From the NCBI GenBank assembly GCA_017436705.1, contig JAFSCP010000027.1, forward strand, positions 1 through 64,000: DNA of 64,000 nt. Direction: 5' to 3'. The notes under the pieces were generated by a model. It worked only from the letters and a program-made list of their open reading frames with translations, was not told the DNA's origin and made no database searches. Made by a program: the position numbers and the translations under genes. The stretch's first letter is position 1. Each line of letters starts with the position of its first letter. This DNA comes from Bacillota bacterium. GTDB taxonomy: Bacteria; Bacillota; Clostridia; Peptostreptococcales; Anaerovoracaceae. Shown here piece after piece: positions 9,047-18,108 of this stretch.

Positions 9047-9919
9047 ATGAAGGGATTAATAATTAAAGGCATCGGTGGATTTTACTATGTTGATACCGAA
9101 GCCGGAATCATAGAGGCCAAGGGCAGAGGTATTTTCAAAAAAGATGGAATTACTCTGGCTGTAGGTGACATGGTTGATATCGAAATAATCGATGAAGAAG
9201 AAAAGAAGGGCGTAATCAATTCTATTGAGCCGCGCAAAAATCAGTTTATAAGGCCGCCAATTGTCAATGTGGATACATTTGTTGTTACCTTTGCAGCAAC
9301 CCGTCCAAAGCCCAATTTTGTACTTGTGGACAAGTTTCTGGTAATGGCGGAGATGAACAATGTGGACGCAATTATCTGCATAAACAAGTGTGACCTGGTG
9401 GATGAAGAAACACTGGCGCAGTATATAGCAATATACGAAGACACTTATCCTGTAATCGCTGTAAGTGCAGTAACAGGGCAGGGAATTGATGAACTGGAAG
9501 AAGCAATAGCAGGTAAAACTGCTGCGCTTGCCGGTCCTTCAGGGGTCGGAAAATCAACCATTCTCAATGCAATCATTCCTCATGCCAATATGGAAACAGG
9601 CAACATAAGTGAAAAGACCAAGCGCGGCAAACATACGACACGCCATGTTGAAATCTTTGAAGCAAAGGGCGGAGGAAGGGTATACGATACACCGGGATTT
9701 ACTTCCTTTGAGATTCTTGAGGCCGAAGAAGATAATCTGGAAATGTATTATCCTGATATCGCTCATTTCAAGGGGCAGTGTTACTATGATGACTGCCGCC
9801 ACCTTAAAGAGCCTGACTGCAGTGTCCGTGCCGCAGTAAAGGCCGGCAGGATTCACAAGCTCAGATATGAGTCTTATGTGGCCAATATGGAAGAAATCAG
9901 AAACCGCAGAAAGTATTAG
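9047..9919 (+). CDS. rsgA: Small ribosomal subunit biogenesis GTPase RsgA
   Basis: RsgA (YloQ/CpgA) is a circularly permuted GTPase that checks late 30S assembly. In the 290 residues an OB-fold comes first, then the permuted G motifs in the expected order: NKCD (G4) near 113, GPSGVGKST (G1) near 162-170, and DTPGF (G3) near 214. A C-terminal zinc site is formed by Cys/His residues in QCYYDDCRHLKEPDC (about 243-257). The order prpC-prkC-rsgA-rpe is conserved in Bacillota. The ATG at 9047 is preceded by only a weak purine stretch (GGAGAAGAC). Confidence 0.97.
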   Translation: MKGLIIKGIGGFYYVDTEAGIIEAKGRGIFKKDGITLAVGDMVDIEIIDEEEKKGVINSIEPRKNQFIRPPIVNVDTFVVTFAATRPKPNFVLVDKFLVMAEMNNVDAIICINKCDLVDEETLAQYIAIYEDTYPVIAVSAVTGQGIDELEEAIAGKTAALAGPSGVGKSTILNAIIPHANMETGNISEKTKRGKHTTRHVEIFEAKGGGRVYDTPGFTSFEILEAEEDNLEMYYPDIAHFKGQCYYDDCRHLKEPDCSVRAAVKAGRIHKLRYESYVANMEEIRNRRKY

Positions 9920-9932
9920 AAAGGACTTAAAA

Positions 9933-10580
9933 ATGTTTAAACTTGCACCATCAATTTTATCAGCAGATTTCGGACATCTCGCAGAAGATGTTAAAAAAAT
10001 CGAAGAAGGCGGAGCAGATATTATTCACGTTGACGTTATGGACGGACATTTTGTGCCTAACATCAGCTTCGGTGCTCCTGTAATGAAAGGCCTCAACGGT
10101 AAAACAGGCCTGAACTATGATGTTCACCTTATGATTGAAAATCCTGATCAGTACATAGAGGATTTTATTACTCCTCAGACTGAGTATATAACAGTACATC
10201 AGGAAGCGTGTGTGCATCTTCACAGAACAATCCAGAATATCAAGTCAAAAGGTATCAAAGCAGGTGTTTCCATCAATCCGGCCACACCGGTAAGCACTCT
10301 TGAGTGCATCCTTGAAGATGTGGACCTTGTTCTGGTTATGTCAGTAAATCCTGGTTTTGGCGGACAGAAGTTCATTCCTGGTGCGCTGGAAAAAGTAAGA
10401 CAACTGGCAGAAATAAAAAAAGCTAAAGGTCTGGATTTCATTATCGAAATTGACGGCGGCATTACTCTCAATAACATACAGGAAGTTCTCGAAGCCGGAG
10501 TTGAAATGGCAGTTGCAGGTTCAGCAGTTTTCGGTGCTGAAGATGTGGTGCAGAGAGTAAAGGATTTTAAAAAGTTTTAA
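9933..10580 (+). CDS. rpe: Ribulose-phosphate 3-epimerase
   Basis: Interconverts ribulose 5-phosphate and xylulose 5-phosphate in the pentose phosphate pathway. The 215-residue TIM barrel begins MFKLAPSILSADFGHL and has the metal-binding HVDVMDGHFVPN segment near 35, MSVNPGFGGQKF near 140 and EIDGGI near 175. I start it at 9933 (preceded by AAAGGACTT) because residues upstream of this in the same frame would lie inside rsgA and do not resemble the family. It ends the rightward cluster, 16 bp before a bidirectional terminator. Confidence 0.97.
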   Translation: MFKLAPSILSADFGHLAEDVKKIEEGGADIIHVDVMDGHFVPNISFGAPVMKGLNGKTGLNYDVHLMIENPDQYIEDFITPQTEYITVHQEACVHLHRTIQNIKSKGIKAGVSINPATPVSTLECILEDVDLVLVMSVNPGFGGQKFIPGALEKVRQLAEIKKAKGLDFIIEIDGGITLNNIQEVLEAGVEMAVAGSAVFGAEDVVQRVKDFKKF

Positions 10581-10595
10581 TAATAAATTGAACTG

Positions 10596-10626
10596 AAAAA
10601 GCAGAGGTCTTGCGGCCTCTGCTTTT
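10596..10626. terminator. Bidirectional rho-independent terminator, rpe / pbp
   Basis: AAAAAGCAGAGG (10596-10607) pairs with CCTCTGCTTTT (10616-10626) around TCTTGCGG. The A run on one side and T run on the other let it end the rightward rpe transcript and the leftward penicillin-binding protein transcript. Confidence 0.9.
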
Positions 10627-10650
10627 AAGCTTTTTGAGTATTGATTCTGT

Positions 10651-13600
10651 TTATGCCAGTTCCACTTCATCTGGTTCCGGATTTTCATCACTTTCCCATT
10701 CATCAGGGTCGTCAGAAATAACAGGACCTGATGGTGGTATTACCGGATCAGTTGGGTTGAGTGGATCTTCAGGATTAAACGGATTATCCGGATTCAGTGG
10801 ATCAAACAGATCTGGTTCTTCAGGGATAGGATCAACGATTGTTATATCATCCTCAACTTCAGGATCTACAGGATATACTTCCGGATTTGTATTATGTTCG
10901 TTACAGTAGTAATGTGGAAGTTCATTCTTGATATCCTTGACTTTTTCATGAGGAACGTATGGTCTCATAACTCCAGATTCTGATTCTGTTGAAGGACAGC
11001 CAGGAGTTGCAAGGTATCCGGAATCGGTACATACATCCACAGTTGTATTCAGTGTTCCTGCTTCTGTAGGTTCTGTACCGACTGTGAAGTATTCACCTCT
11101 TGTGGAAGTGCTGTCTTCTGTTGCAAGGAGACCGCTCTTGGTATCAATTTCAACCTGGATAACGTTTTCTGGTCTCTTGGAATAGCTGCCATCCTTTGCA
11201 TCATCAATCTGACCCATGATGTTGCTCCAGAGAGATGCTGCCTTACCGGACATTGATGAAAGCTTGATGTTTACGTCGTTGCCGATCCACACAGCTGCGG
11301 AGTAGTTTGCAGTGAAACCGTCAAACCAGATATCGTAACTATCGGATGTGGTACCTGTTTTACCACCGACTTTTTCACCTTTGACCTTGGCATTTCCTGC
11401 GATACCTTCACTTACTACTGTCTGGAGTACGTCTCTCATAATCCATGCAACGCCAGGATCGAGGACTTCTTCTTCAGTGATTACAGGTTCGAGAAGGATA
11501 TCACCATTTCTTGTTGTTACTTTTGTATAACAGCTGTAGTTTTTGTGAACACCATCGTTTACGAAAGTGGAGTACGCGCTGGCCATTTCAAGAGTTGATA
11601 CACCGTTTGTCATACCGCCCATACCAAGGGCAGCCAGGTTAACGTCATTGACTTCACCTTCACCTACAAGAGTTGTAAGACCGAATTTTTCAGCCATGTC
11701 GAAGGAATAATCTACGCCGACCTGAGTCAGTAATTTTACAGCACATACGTTTACAGACTGCTGAAGGGCAGTTCTGAAGGTGTAAAGACCTTTATATGAA
11801 CGGTAAGAGTTAACCGGCCATTTATCACCATTGATTGTTGTCGGTTCGTCGTCGATAATTGAGCCGGCAGTGAGATAGTTCCCCCATAATGTTGTTCCCT
11901 GCTGGTCAATTTCGGCATCGTAGTAAGTTGACATTTCGCCTTCCTTCTGAAGTTCGAAGCTCTGCTGAAGGGCAGCTGCATAAACTGCAATAGGCTTGAT
12001 AGAGGAACCAGGCTGACGTGTCGCAGTTGCTCTGTTAAAGAGCATTCTGCCGGAAGTCTTACGGCCACCGATCATTGCCTTGATTGCACCTGTGTTATTA
12101 TCTATGATTGTCATTGCTGCCTGAGGCTGAATAACTTTCTGCTTCAGGGAGAAATCGTGTGTGGAAAGCTTCTTTCCGTCTTCTGTAAAGAAATTAGGAT
12201 ACTTCTCAAAGAATTCTGCGGAAACTACCAGATTGTTATCTTTGTCTCTGGATTTATACTGCTGCGGAATATTTACATAGCCGCCAGGAATGGAGTAGAA
12301 GTGTCCGTCTTCAATATTGTACATGCTCTTGAATTCAACACTGTAGTCGGTCTGTCCCTGAACAGTAGTGTTGTAAATTGCAAGTCTCTTGCCCTTGAAG
12401 ATTGTCAGGGAACCATCATCATTCCATTCATATTCACTGGATTTCAGTTTGAATGAGCCATCGTCTTCAATGTAGTAGGAGTACTTGTAGAGCATTACTC
12501 CGCCACCTTCATTGAGGATGTTTCCGTCTGAATCTTTTCTGTAGCTGATTGGTTCAGGGAAGTTGTCGTCTTCGCTGAATTCCTGTTCGATTACTGCCTG
12601 AGCCTGGGAGTCCATGGTGGTGTAGATGTTAAGACCGCCATTGTAGACCATATCGTGAGCCTTGGAATAATCGTAACCATATTCGGACTGTAAGTCTGCA
12701 ATTACCTGCTTGATAACATAGTCAGCAAAGTAGTTGGAAACTGTGTTAAGAGAATCCAGGGAAGGGTTGATGATATCCTTCAGTTCTGTGGCCTTGGCTT
12801 CTTCGTATTCAGTATCGTTGATGTAACCCTGCTCGTGCATCAGGTAGAGGCAGGTTTCCATTCTTCCTTTTGCCTTGTCATTCCATACATAAGCTCTGTC
12901 GCCGCTGACTGTGATAATGTTTTCAGCATCTTCCGGAAGAGAAGTTTTGGCTACAGAGTATACCAGAGCATAGTCTGTTGGTCTCTGGGGCATAGCAGCC
13001 AGCCATGCTGCTTCAGCTATACTGATATCTTCGATGTCTTTTGAAAAATATGCCTGAGCCGCTGCCTGAACACCGTAACCGTCACCGAAATAAATTGTGT
13101 TTAAGTATGCTTCAAGAATCTGGTCTTTGTTAAGCTTCTTTTCAAGTATTACAGAATAGTATGCTTCAGTAAGCTTACGGTCAAGAGAACGCTCAGTCAT
13201 ACGGTCGTCAAGGTAAAGGTTTCTTGCAAGCTGCTGAGTAATGGTACTTGTACCGCTGATACCATTGCCATGAATGATGGCGTCCTTGATTGCACCGAAG
13301 ATTCGGATAATATTGAAACCATTGTGAGTTTTGAAAGTCTTGTCTTCCAACGCAATGAAAGCATACTGCACATGGTCAGGAATCTGATGGATTTCAACCA
13401 GGGTTCGCTTCTGGTCAGCGAAAATGTTGTCAATTATTTCGCCCTCATCGTCATATAATACTGAGCTCTGTGAAAGGAGACTGTAGATATTATTTGTCTC
13501 AATTTCAGGAGCCTTGGAAATTACTGATGCAACGTAGGCAACAACAGCCAGTGCGCAGATGAGGCAGATGCAGATTGAAAACTTCAGGAACTGCTTGAAA

Positions 13601-13800
13601 TTCAGGCGGTATTTCTTACCTGATTTCCTTGATTTTTTTGCTTTTTTAGTCTTGGCTCCAGTTGCAGTTGTATCAGCTGTCACCGCTTCACGAGCATGGG
13701 ACTGTTCTTCCTGTTTCTTCTTTGCACGCCTTGATCTGTGAACTTCCTGTTCACCATCGCTGCGTGATTTGTAGTCGTCATAATTACTCAAATAAATCAC
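10651..13800 (-). CDS. Class A penicillin-binding protein (PBP1A-like)
   Basis: Bifunctional peptidoglycan glycosyltransferase and transpeptidase. The 1049 residues hold a basic cytoplasmic N-tail, one membrane helix (about 72-92), a GT51 domain with the catalytic-region ALEDKTFKTHNG near 148 and TSTITQQLARNLY, then a transpeptidase domain with SSIK near 598, the SVN triad and KTGT near 811. The C-terminal ~110 residues are a Pro/Asp/Asn-rich tail with imperfect DPLNP-type repeats. The frame opens at GTG 13800; a TTG at 13791, giving M-SNYDDYKSRS and placed behind GGGTGAT, is an equally plausible start. It is transcribed alone, divergently from comEC, from a clear promoter. Confidence 0.95.
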   Translation of the reverse strand: MIYLSNYDDYKSRSDGEQEVHRSRRAKKKQEEQSHAREAVTADTTATGAKTKKAKKSRKSGKKYRLNFKQFLKFSICICLICALAVVAYVASVISKAPEIETNNIYSLLSQSSVLYDDEGEIIDNIFADQKRTLVEIHQIPDHVQYAFIALEDKTFKTHNGFNIIRIFGAIKDAIIHGNGISGTSTITQQLARNLYLDDRMTERSLDRKLTEAYYSVILEKKLNKDQILEAYLNTIYFGDGYGVQAAAQAYFSKDIEDISIAEAAWLAAMPQRPTDYALVYSVAKTSLPEDAENIITVSGDRAYVWNDKAKGRMETCLYLMHEQGYINDTEYEEAKATELKDIINPSLDSLNTVSNYFADYVIKQVIADLQSEYGYDYSKAHDMVYNGGLNIYTTMDSQAQAVIEQEFSEDDNFPEPISYRKDSDGNILNEGGGVMLYKYSYYIEDDGSFKLKSSEYEWNDDGSLTIFKGKRLAIYNTTVQGQTDYSVEFKSMYNIEDGHFYSIPGGYVNIPQQYKSRDKDNNLVVSAEFFEKYPNFFTEDGKKLSTHDFSLKQKVIQPQAAMTIIDNNTGAIKAMIGGRKTSGRMLFNRATATRQPGSSIKPIAVYAAALQQSFELQKEGEMSTYYDAEIDQQGTTLWGNYLTAGSIIDDEPTTINGDKWPVNSYRSYKGLYTFRTALQQSVNVCAVKLLTQVGVDYSFDMAEKFGLTTLVGEGEVNDVNLAALGMGGMTNGVSTLEMASAYSTFVNDGVHKNYSCYTKVTTRNGDILLEPVITEEEVLDPGVAWIMRDVLQTVVSEGIAGNAKVKGEKVGGKTGTTSDSYDIWFDGFTANYSAAVWIGNDVNIKLSSMSGKAASLWSNIMGQIDDAKDGSYSKRPENVIQVEIDTKSGLLATEDSTSTRGEYFTVGTEPTEAGTLNTTVDVCTDSGYLATPGCPSTESESGVMRPYVPHEKVKDIKNELPHYYCNEHNTNPEVYPVDPEVEDDITIVDPIPEEPDLFDPLNPDNPFNPEDPLNPTDPVIPPSGPVISDDPDEWESDENPEPDEVELA

Positions 13801-13851
13801 CCGCTTTCTTGTATAGGTAAAAGTATTTTATTACATAGATAATCAGCATAA

Positions 13852-13880
13852 ATTATACCATAACATTTACTCTTTGCCAA
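13852..13880 (-). promoter_or_regulatory. Sigma-A promoter of the penicillin-binding protein gene
   Basis: On the minus strand TTGGCA (13880-13875), a 17-base spacer and TATAAT (13857-13852), about 50 bases before the gene start. Confidence 0.75.
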
Positions 13881-13902
13881 CTATTTTTGCCATTTTATAC
13901 AG

Positions 13903-13931
13903 TTGTCATACATATGTAAATGTAATATAAT
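13903..13931 (+). promoter_or_regulatory. Sigma-A promoter of comEC
   Basis: TTGTCA at 13903-13908, 17-base spacer, TATAAT at 13926-13931, 45 bases before the comEC start. The two divergent promoters are separated by only 22 bases between their -35 boxes. Confidence 0.78.
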
Positions 13932-13975
13932 GGAAATGATTTGGGCGCCGTCACCTTTGAGAGGAGGAACATGAG

Positions 13976-16066
13976 GTGAGGCGGAAACTATTTTGTACAT
14001 TGCTTGCAGTTATGGCAGCATTATTTTTTATGGACATGGCCGGTATGACGCTGCGTCCGGATCAGCTGCAGGGTTATACCGGAAGTTCACGCAGATATAT
14101 TGCAGATGTTGAAAAGGTTCAGTACAAGGATGAAGAAAGCTGGTATCTTGAAGCAAAAATTATTTCGGCAGACGGACGCAGAGTAAAGATACAGGAGAAA
14201 GTGCTGCTCAGCTATTATGAAAACCTGGAAAAACCATGGGAACTTCTTCACAGCAGGATTGAATTTGTGTGCAGTCTGGAAAAACCGTCCGGGCAGCGAA
14301 ATCCATATTGCTTCGATTTCAGCAGATATCTGAAAAGCAGGGGAATAGGTGCTGTAGCTGCCATTGATAGTTTTTCAGAAGGCACAGGACATTTTACTGT
14401 TAAAGAAAAGTATGAAAGGTGGCTGTATGAAAAGCGATGCCTGTTTGAAAACCAGCTCAGCTCTGGAACAAAAGGGATAATCATGGGCGTACTTTTCGGA
14501 GAGACTGGTTTTCTGGATGAAGATGTATATGAAGACTTCAGAAATAACGGTACAGCACATGTGCTGGCGGTCAGCGGACTTCATGTAGGAATTCTTTATG
14601 GAGTTTATAAAAAGATTGCAGGAAACAGAAATAATCCTGCAGCCTTGGTATTACTTGCAGTTTTACTGTTTACTTACGGGGTTCTTTCCATGTGGAGTCC
14701 CTCTGTGATAAGGGCAGTTCTTATGATTATAATGAGCGTCCTTGCAAGGATACTGGACCTGAGGTACGACATGCTTACTGCAATGAGTGCAGTGGGGCTG
14801 ATACTGATTGCAGCAAATCCCTATGTTATTTTCGGTGCAGGATTTCAGATGTCATTTCTGGCAATTACATCTATTGCATTTATTCAGCCGGTAATTCCGG
14901 ACAGAATACCTGATTTTCTGGCCACAGCCATGGCAGTCAATATAGGTCTGATGATGTATCAGATATATCAGTTCAATTATATTTCTCTTGTTTCACTGGC
15001 AGCCAATATTCCTGTTATCTTTCTTGCAGGTTATTTCGTCCCTGTTGCAATCGCAGCTTTCTGCCTGTTCTGTGCGGCAGGAAATTATGAGCTTATAAGG
15101 CCGGCAGTGGATGGAATGGCAATGGTTATTACCTGGGTCAATGAATTTTCAACACTGGACGGGTATGGTGCGGTTGAAGTGGTAAGACCTCCTCTGTGGT
15201 GCGTGCTGATTGGCGGAGGACTGATTTTTTTCATGGCTTCGGAAACTTTTACCGTGATGAAACTGAGGGCACAATATAAAAAAATCGCAGCATGCGTACT
15301 GGCAATATGCCTCGGAGCAGGACTTTGCAGCGTGCTTACATATTGTCCTGTCACTGATGATGACATTGTCTTCGTGGATGTGGGGCAGGGAGACTGCATA
15401 CATATAAGGGATGGAAACAAAGATGTTCTCATAGATGGCGGAGGCAGCATGAATTACAATGTGGGAAAGAATATTCTCAAACCATATCTTCTGCGCAACG
15501 GTGCCTGGAATCTGGACATGGCTCTGGTAACCCATGAGCACATGGATCATTATAAAGGTATTCAGGAACTGAAAGAAATTTTTCCGGTGAACAGAGTCAT
15601 TAAGAGAATGACAGCTGGTCAGAATGTGACAGTATCAGAAGATGTGTATATTGAAACTCTGTGGCCGGAAACCATTGATCCGGAAAAAGGACAGGATGCA
15701 AACGACCAGTGTTCTGCATTCATGGTTCACTATAAAGAATACAGAATACTTGTGACAGGCGATCTGGATGAAACCGGTGAAAAGTCAATGCTTAAAAAAT
15801 ACGCAGGAACGGACAAACTGAGGGCAGACATATTGAAAATAGGCCATCATGGCTCAGCGACAAGTACTTGTCAGGAGTTTCTGGATGCTATAAAACCATC
15901 CTATGCAGTTATTCAGGTGGGCAAAAATAACTATGGACATCCGACCCCTAAAGTTATTGAAAAGTTAAAAAATTCATGTATAATAATACTCAGAAATGAT
16001 TATAATGGGGCGGTAGGTTTTTCTTTTGATAAGGAAGAAATTAACTGCCATTTTATGTTGGAGTGA
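13976..16066 (+). CDS. comEC: ComEC/Rec2-type DNA uptake channel
   Basis: ComEC moves single-stranded DNA across the membrane during natural transformation. The 696-residue protein has an N-terminal soluble OB-like part, the polytopic competence domain (about 160-460; hallmark HVLAVSGLHVGILYG near 192) and a C-terminal metallo-beta-lactamase-like domain (about 460-690) with DVGQGDC, THEHMDH near 519-525 and GHHGSATS. The GTG start at 13976 is chosen because the ATG at 13971 runs into TGA two codons later; GAGGAGG is well placed for the GTG. The next gene is holA, the usual neighbour. No other competence genes are in the window, so transformability cannot be judged. Confidence 0.94.
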   Translation: MRRKLFCTLLAVMAALFFMDMAGMTLRPDQLQGYTGSSRRYIADVEKVQYKDEESWYLEAKIISADGRRVKIQEKVLLSYYENLEKPWELLHSRIEFVCSLEKPSGQRNPYCFDFSRYLKSRGIGAVAAIDSFSEGTGHFTVKEKYERWLYEKRCLFENQLSSGTKGIIMGVLFGETGFLDEDVYEDFRNNGTAHVLAVSGLHVGILYGVYKKIAGNRNNPAALVLLAVLLFTYGVLSMWSPSVIRAVLMIIMSVLARILDLRYDMLTAMSAVGLILIAANPYVIFGAGFQMSFLAITSIAFIQPVIPDRIPDFLATAMAVNIGLMMYQIYQFNYISLVSLAANIPVIFLAGYFVPVAIAAFCLFCAAGNYELIRPAVDGMAMVITWVNEFSTLDGYGAVEVVRPPLWCVLIGGGLIFFMASETFTVMKLRAQYKKIAACVLAICLGAGLCSVLTYCPVTDDDIVFVDVGQGDCIHIRDGNKDVLIDGGGSMNYNVGKNILKPYLLRNGAWNLDMALVTHEHMDHYKGIQELKEIFPVNRVIKRMTAGQNVTVSEDVYIETLWPETIDPEKGQDANDQCSAFMVHYKEYRILVTGDLDETGEKSMLKKYAGTDKLRADILKIGHHGSATSTCQEFLDAIKPSYAVIQVGKNNYGHPTPKVIEKLKNSCIIILRNDYNGAVGFSFDKEEINCHFMLE

Positions 16067-16080
16067 AAGGCTGAAAAAAT

Positions 16081-17133
16081 ATGGCTGGCAGTTTCGGTAA
16101 AAAAGAACATGCTTTTAAAACTTTTAATAATGACCTTAAAACAGATAATTTTCCTGCGGTGATTCTGATGTATGGCTGCGAGGATTATCTGGTGGACTGG
16201 GCCGCAAGCTCTCTTGTAAAGCGTTTTGTTAATCCTGGCGCTTTGTCGCTTGACTATGTTAAACTAGGTGACGAAGTGCAGGGTGCGGATATGGTTCTTG
16301 AAGCCTGCAATACTTTCTCCATTTTTTCAGAAAGAAGGGTGGTCTGGGCCAAGGACTTTCCGGCTCTTAAATCAGCCAGCCCAAAAGGCTTTGCTGCATC
16401 AGACAGAGATAAACTGATAGAATATGTTAAAAATCCCAATGAGGGTACACTGCTTATTCTTTCTGCAGAAATGCTGGAGGAAAAGAGCGAGCTTGTAAAG
16501 GAACTGAAAAAAACCTGCAGAACTTACGAATTTGACAAACTGGACCAGAGTACGCTGGCAGGCTTTGCAGAGAAACGGTTTAAGGCGGCAGGTGTGCAGA
16601 TCAGCCGTGATACTCTCAGATATATGATTGATGAAACCGGTTACTTCAATAAAGAAACCGAATACAGGATTTTCAATCTTGAAAATGATATAAAAAAGAT
16701 AATAGCACACAGTGACGGCAATGTGATAAGGGAAGAGGATGTTTCGGCAACTCTTAACGGCGACATGGATACATTCGTTTTCAATTTTCTGGATGCTGTG
16801 AGCAATAACATGAAAGAGCAGGCTTTCGGCCTTCTGCATAATATTCTGGCATCGGGCAGCGATGTATTTTCAATCGTTGGTCTGCTTGTAAACCACTTTG
16901 AGCTTATTCTTGAAGTGAAAGAGTTCAAGCAGGACGGTATGAACCTTGCGGCCATAACCGGAGCTATGAAAATGCACGAGTTCAGAATCAAAAAGGCTAT
17001 GTCATTTGCTGATAAATTCACAGTAGAAAAATTAAAATCAATTCTCAGTCAGCTTTACGAAATCGACAGGAACATCAAAACAGGAGTACTGGAACAGAAT
17101 CTGGCTCTGGAGTTGTTAGTCGGGAGGATTTAG
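16081..17133 (+). CDS. holA: DNA polymerase III delta subunit
   Basis: Delta opens the sliding clamp within the clamp loader. The 350-residue protein has the expected length and N-terminal pattern (FPAVILMYGCEDYLVDWAA) and ends with the collar-domain segment EQNLALELLVGRI. It lies 15 bp after comEC, the common arrangement in Bacillota. The ribosome binding site GAAAGG is modest. Sequence divergence is normal for this subunit; identification rests on overall pattern, length and context. Confidence 0.9.
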   Translation: MAGSFGKKEHAFKTFNNDLKTDNFPAVILMYGCEDYLVDWAASSLVKRFVNPGALSLDYVKLGDEVQGADMVLEACNTFSIFSERRVVWAKDFPALKSASPKGFAASDRDKLIEYVKNPNEGTLLILSAEMLEEKSELVKELKKTCRTYEFDKLDQSTLAGFAEKRFKAAGVQISRDTLRYMIDETGYFNKETEYRIFNLENDIKKIIAHSDGNVIREEDVSATLNGDMDTFVFNFLDAVSNNMKEQAFGLLHNILASGSDVFSIVGLLVNHFELILEVKEFKQDGMNLAAITGAMKMHEFRIKKAMSFADKFTVEKLKSILSQLYEIDRNIKTGVLEQNLALELLVGRI

Positions 17134-17135
17134 AA

Positions 17136-18053
17136 ATGGAACATAACATGATTGACAGCAGGAAACAATTTCAGGCCGACCTGATGCTTATGCTGGTAAC
17201 GCTTTGCTGGGGAGTTTCATACTATCTTATGGATCTGTGCCTTGTGGAAATGGACCCTTTTACCCTTAATGCTTATCGCTTCCTGGTGGCCTTCTTTATT
17301 GCAGTGGCCCTTTCCTGGAACAAAGTAAAGACAGTAAATAAAACAACGCTTAAGTACAGCGTGATGGTGGGGATTGCGCTTGTATTCGTTTATATGGGGG
17401 CTACTTTCGGTGTGAAGTACACTTCACTTTCAAATTCGGGTTTCCTGTGTGCACTTACAGTTGTGTTTACACCGGTTTTCGGAAGTCTTTTCCTGAAGCA
17501 GAAGCAGGACCGCAAAGTAGTGTTTGCAGTGATTCTGTGCCTCATAGGTATTGCGCTGCTTACTCTTAAGGATGATTTTTCAATCAATAAGGAAAACCTT
17601 AAAGGGGACCTTCTTTGTATCATGTGTGCCATGGCTTATGCCATTGACCTGCTGCTCACAGAAAAAGCGGTTTCACACGAAGAAGTAAATGCGTATCAGC
17701 TGGGTGTTTTCCAGCTTGGTGTGACAGGGGTATGTAATTTATTTTTAGCCATTATAACGGAAGAGCCGCATTTGCCTGGCACGACTACAGTGTGGGCATC
17801 TATGCTTTTCCTTGCTATATTCTGCACCGGGGTTGCTTTTGTGGTACAACCGATTGCCCAACAGTATACCACAGCATCACATACAGGGGTTATATATGCC
17901 CTTGAGCCGGTCTTTGCGACCATCGTTGCAGTAATTTTTGCCAATGAGATACTTTCCACGAAATCATATCTTGGAGCGTTTATCATGATGGCAAGCATTT
18001 TTGTAATGGAACTGGACTTAAAAGGGATTTTAAGCAAGGTAAAAACCCGGTAA
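17136..18053 (+). CDS. DMT-superfamily (EamA) transporter
   Basis: A 305-residue integral membrane protein with about ten hydrophobic helices arranged as two EamA repeats (residues 15-150 and 160-300), typical of drug/metabolite exporters. Markers include MLVTLCWGVSYYLMD at the start, GVKYTSLSNSGFLCAL and a second-repeat VIYALEPVFATIVAVIF. The substrate cannot be read from sequence. It begins 3 bp after holA behind GGGAGG, so it is probably translated from the same message. Confidence 0.9.
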   Translation: MEHNMIDSRKQFQADLMLMLVTLCWGVSYYLMDLCLVEMDPFTLNAYRFLVAFFIAVALSWNKVKTVNKTTLKYSVMVGIALVFVYMGATFGVKYTSLSNSGFLCALTVVFTPVFGSLFLKQKQDRKVVFAVILCLIGIALLTLKDDFSINKENLKGDLLCIMCAMAYAIDLLLTEKAVSHEEVNAYQLGVFQLGVTGVCNLFLAIITEEPHLPGTTTVWASMLFLAIFCTGVAFVVQPIAQQYTTASHTGVIYALEPVFATIVAVIFANEILSTKSYLGAFIMMASIFVMELDLKGILSKVKTR

Positions 18054-18108
18054 GTCAAAAAAAGATGTAAAGATGAATTAGTAAAAAGTAAAGTTAGGAG
18101 GAGAAACG

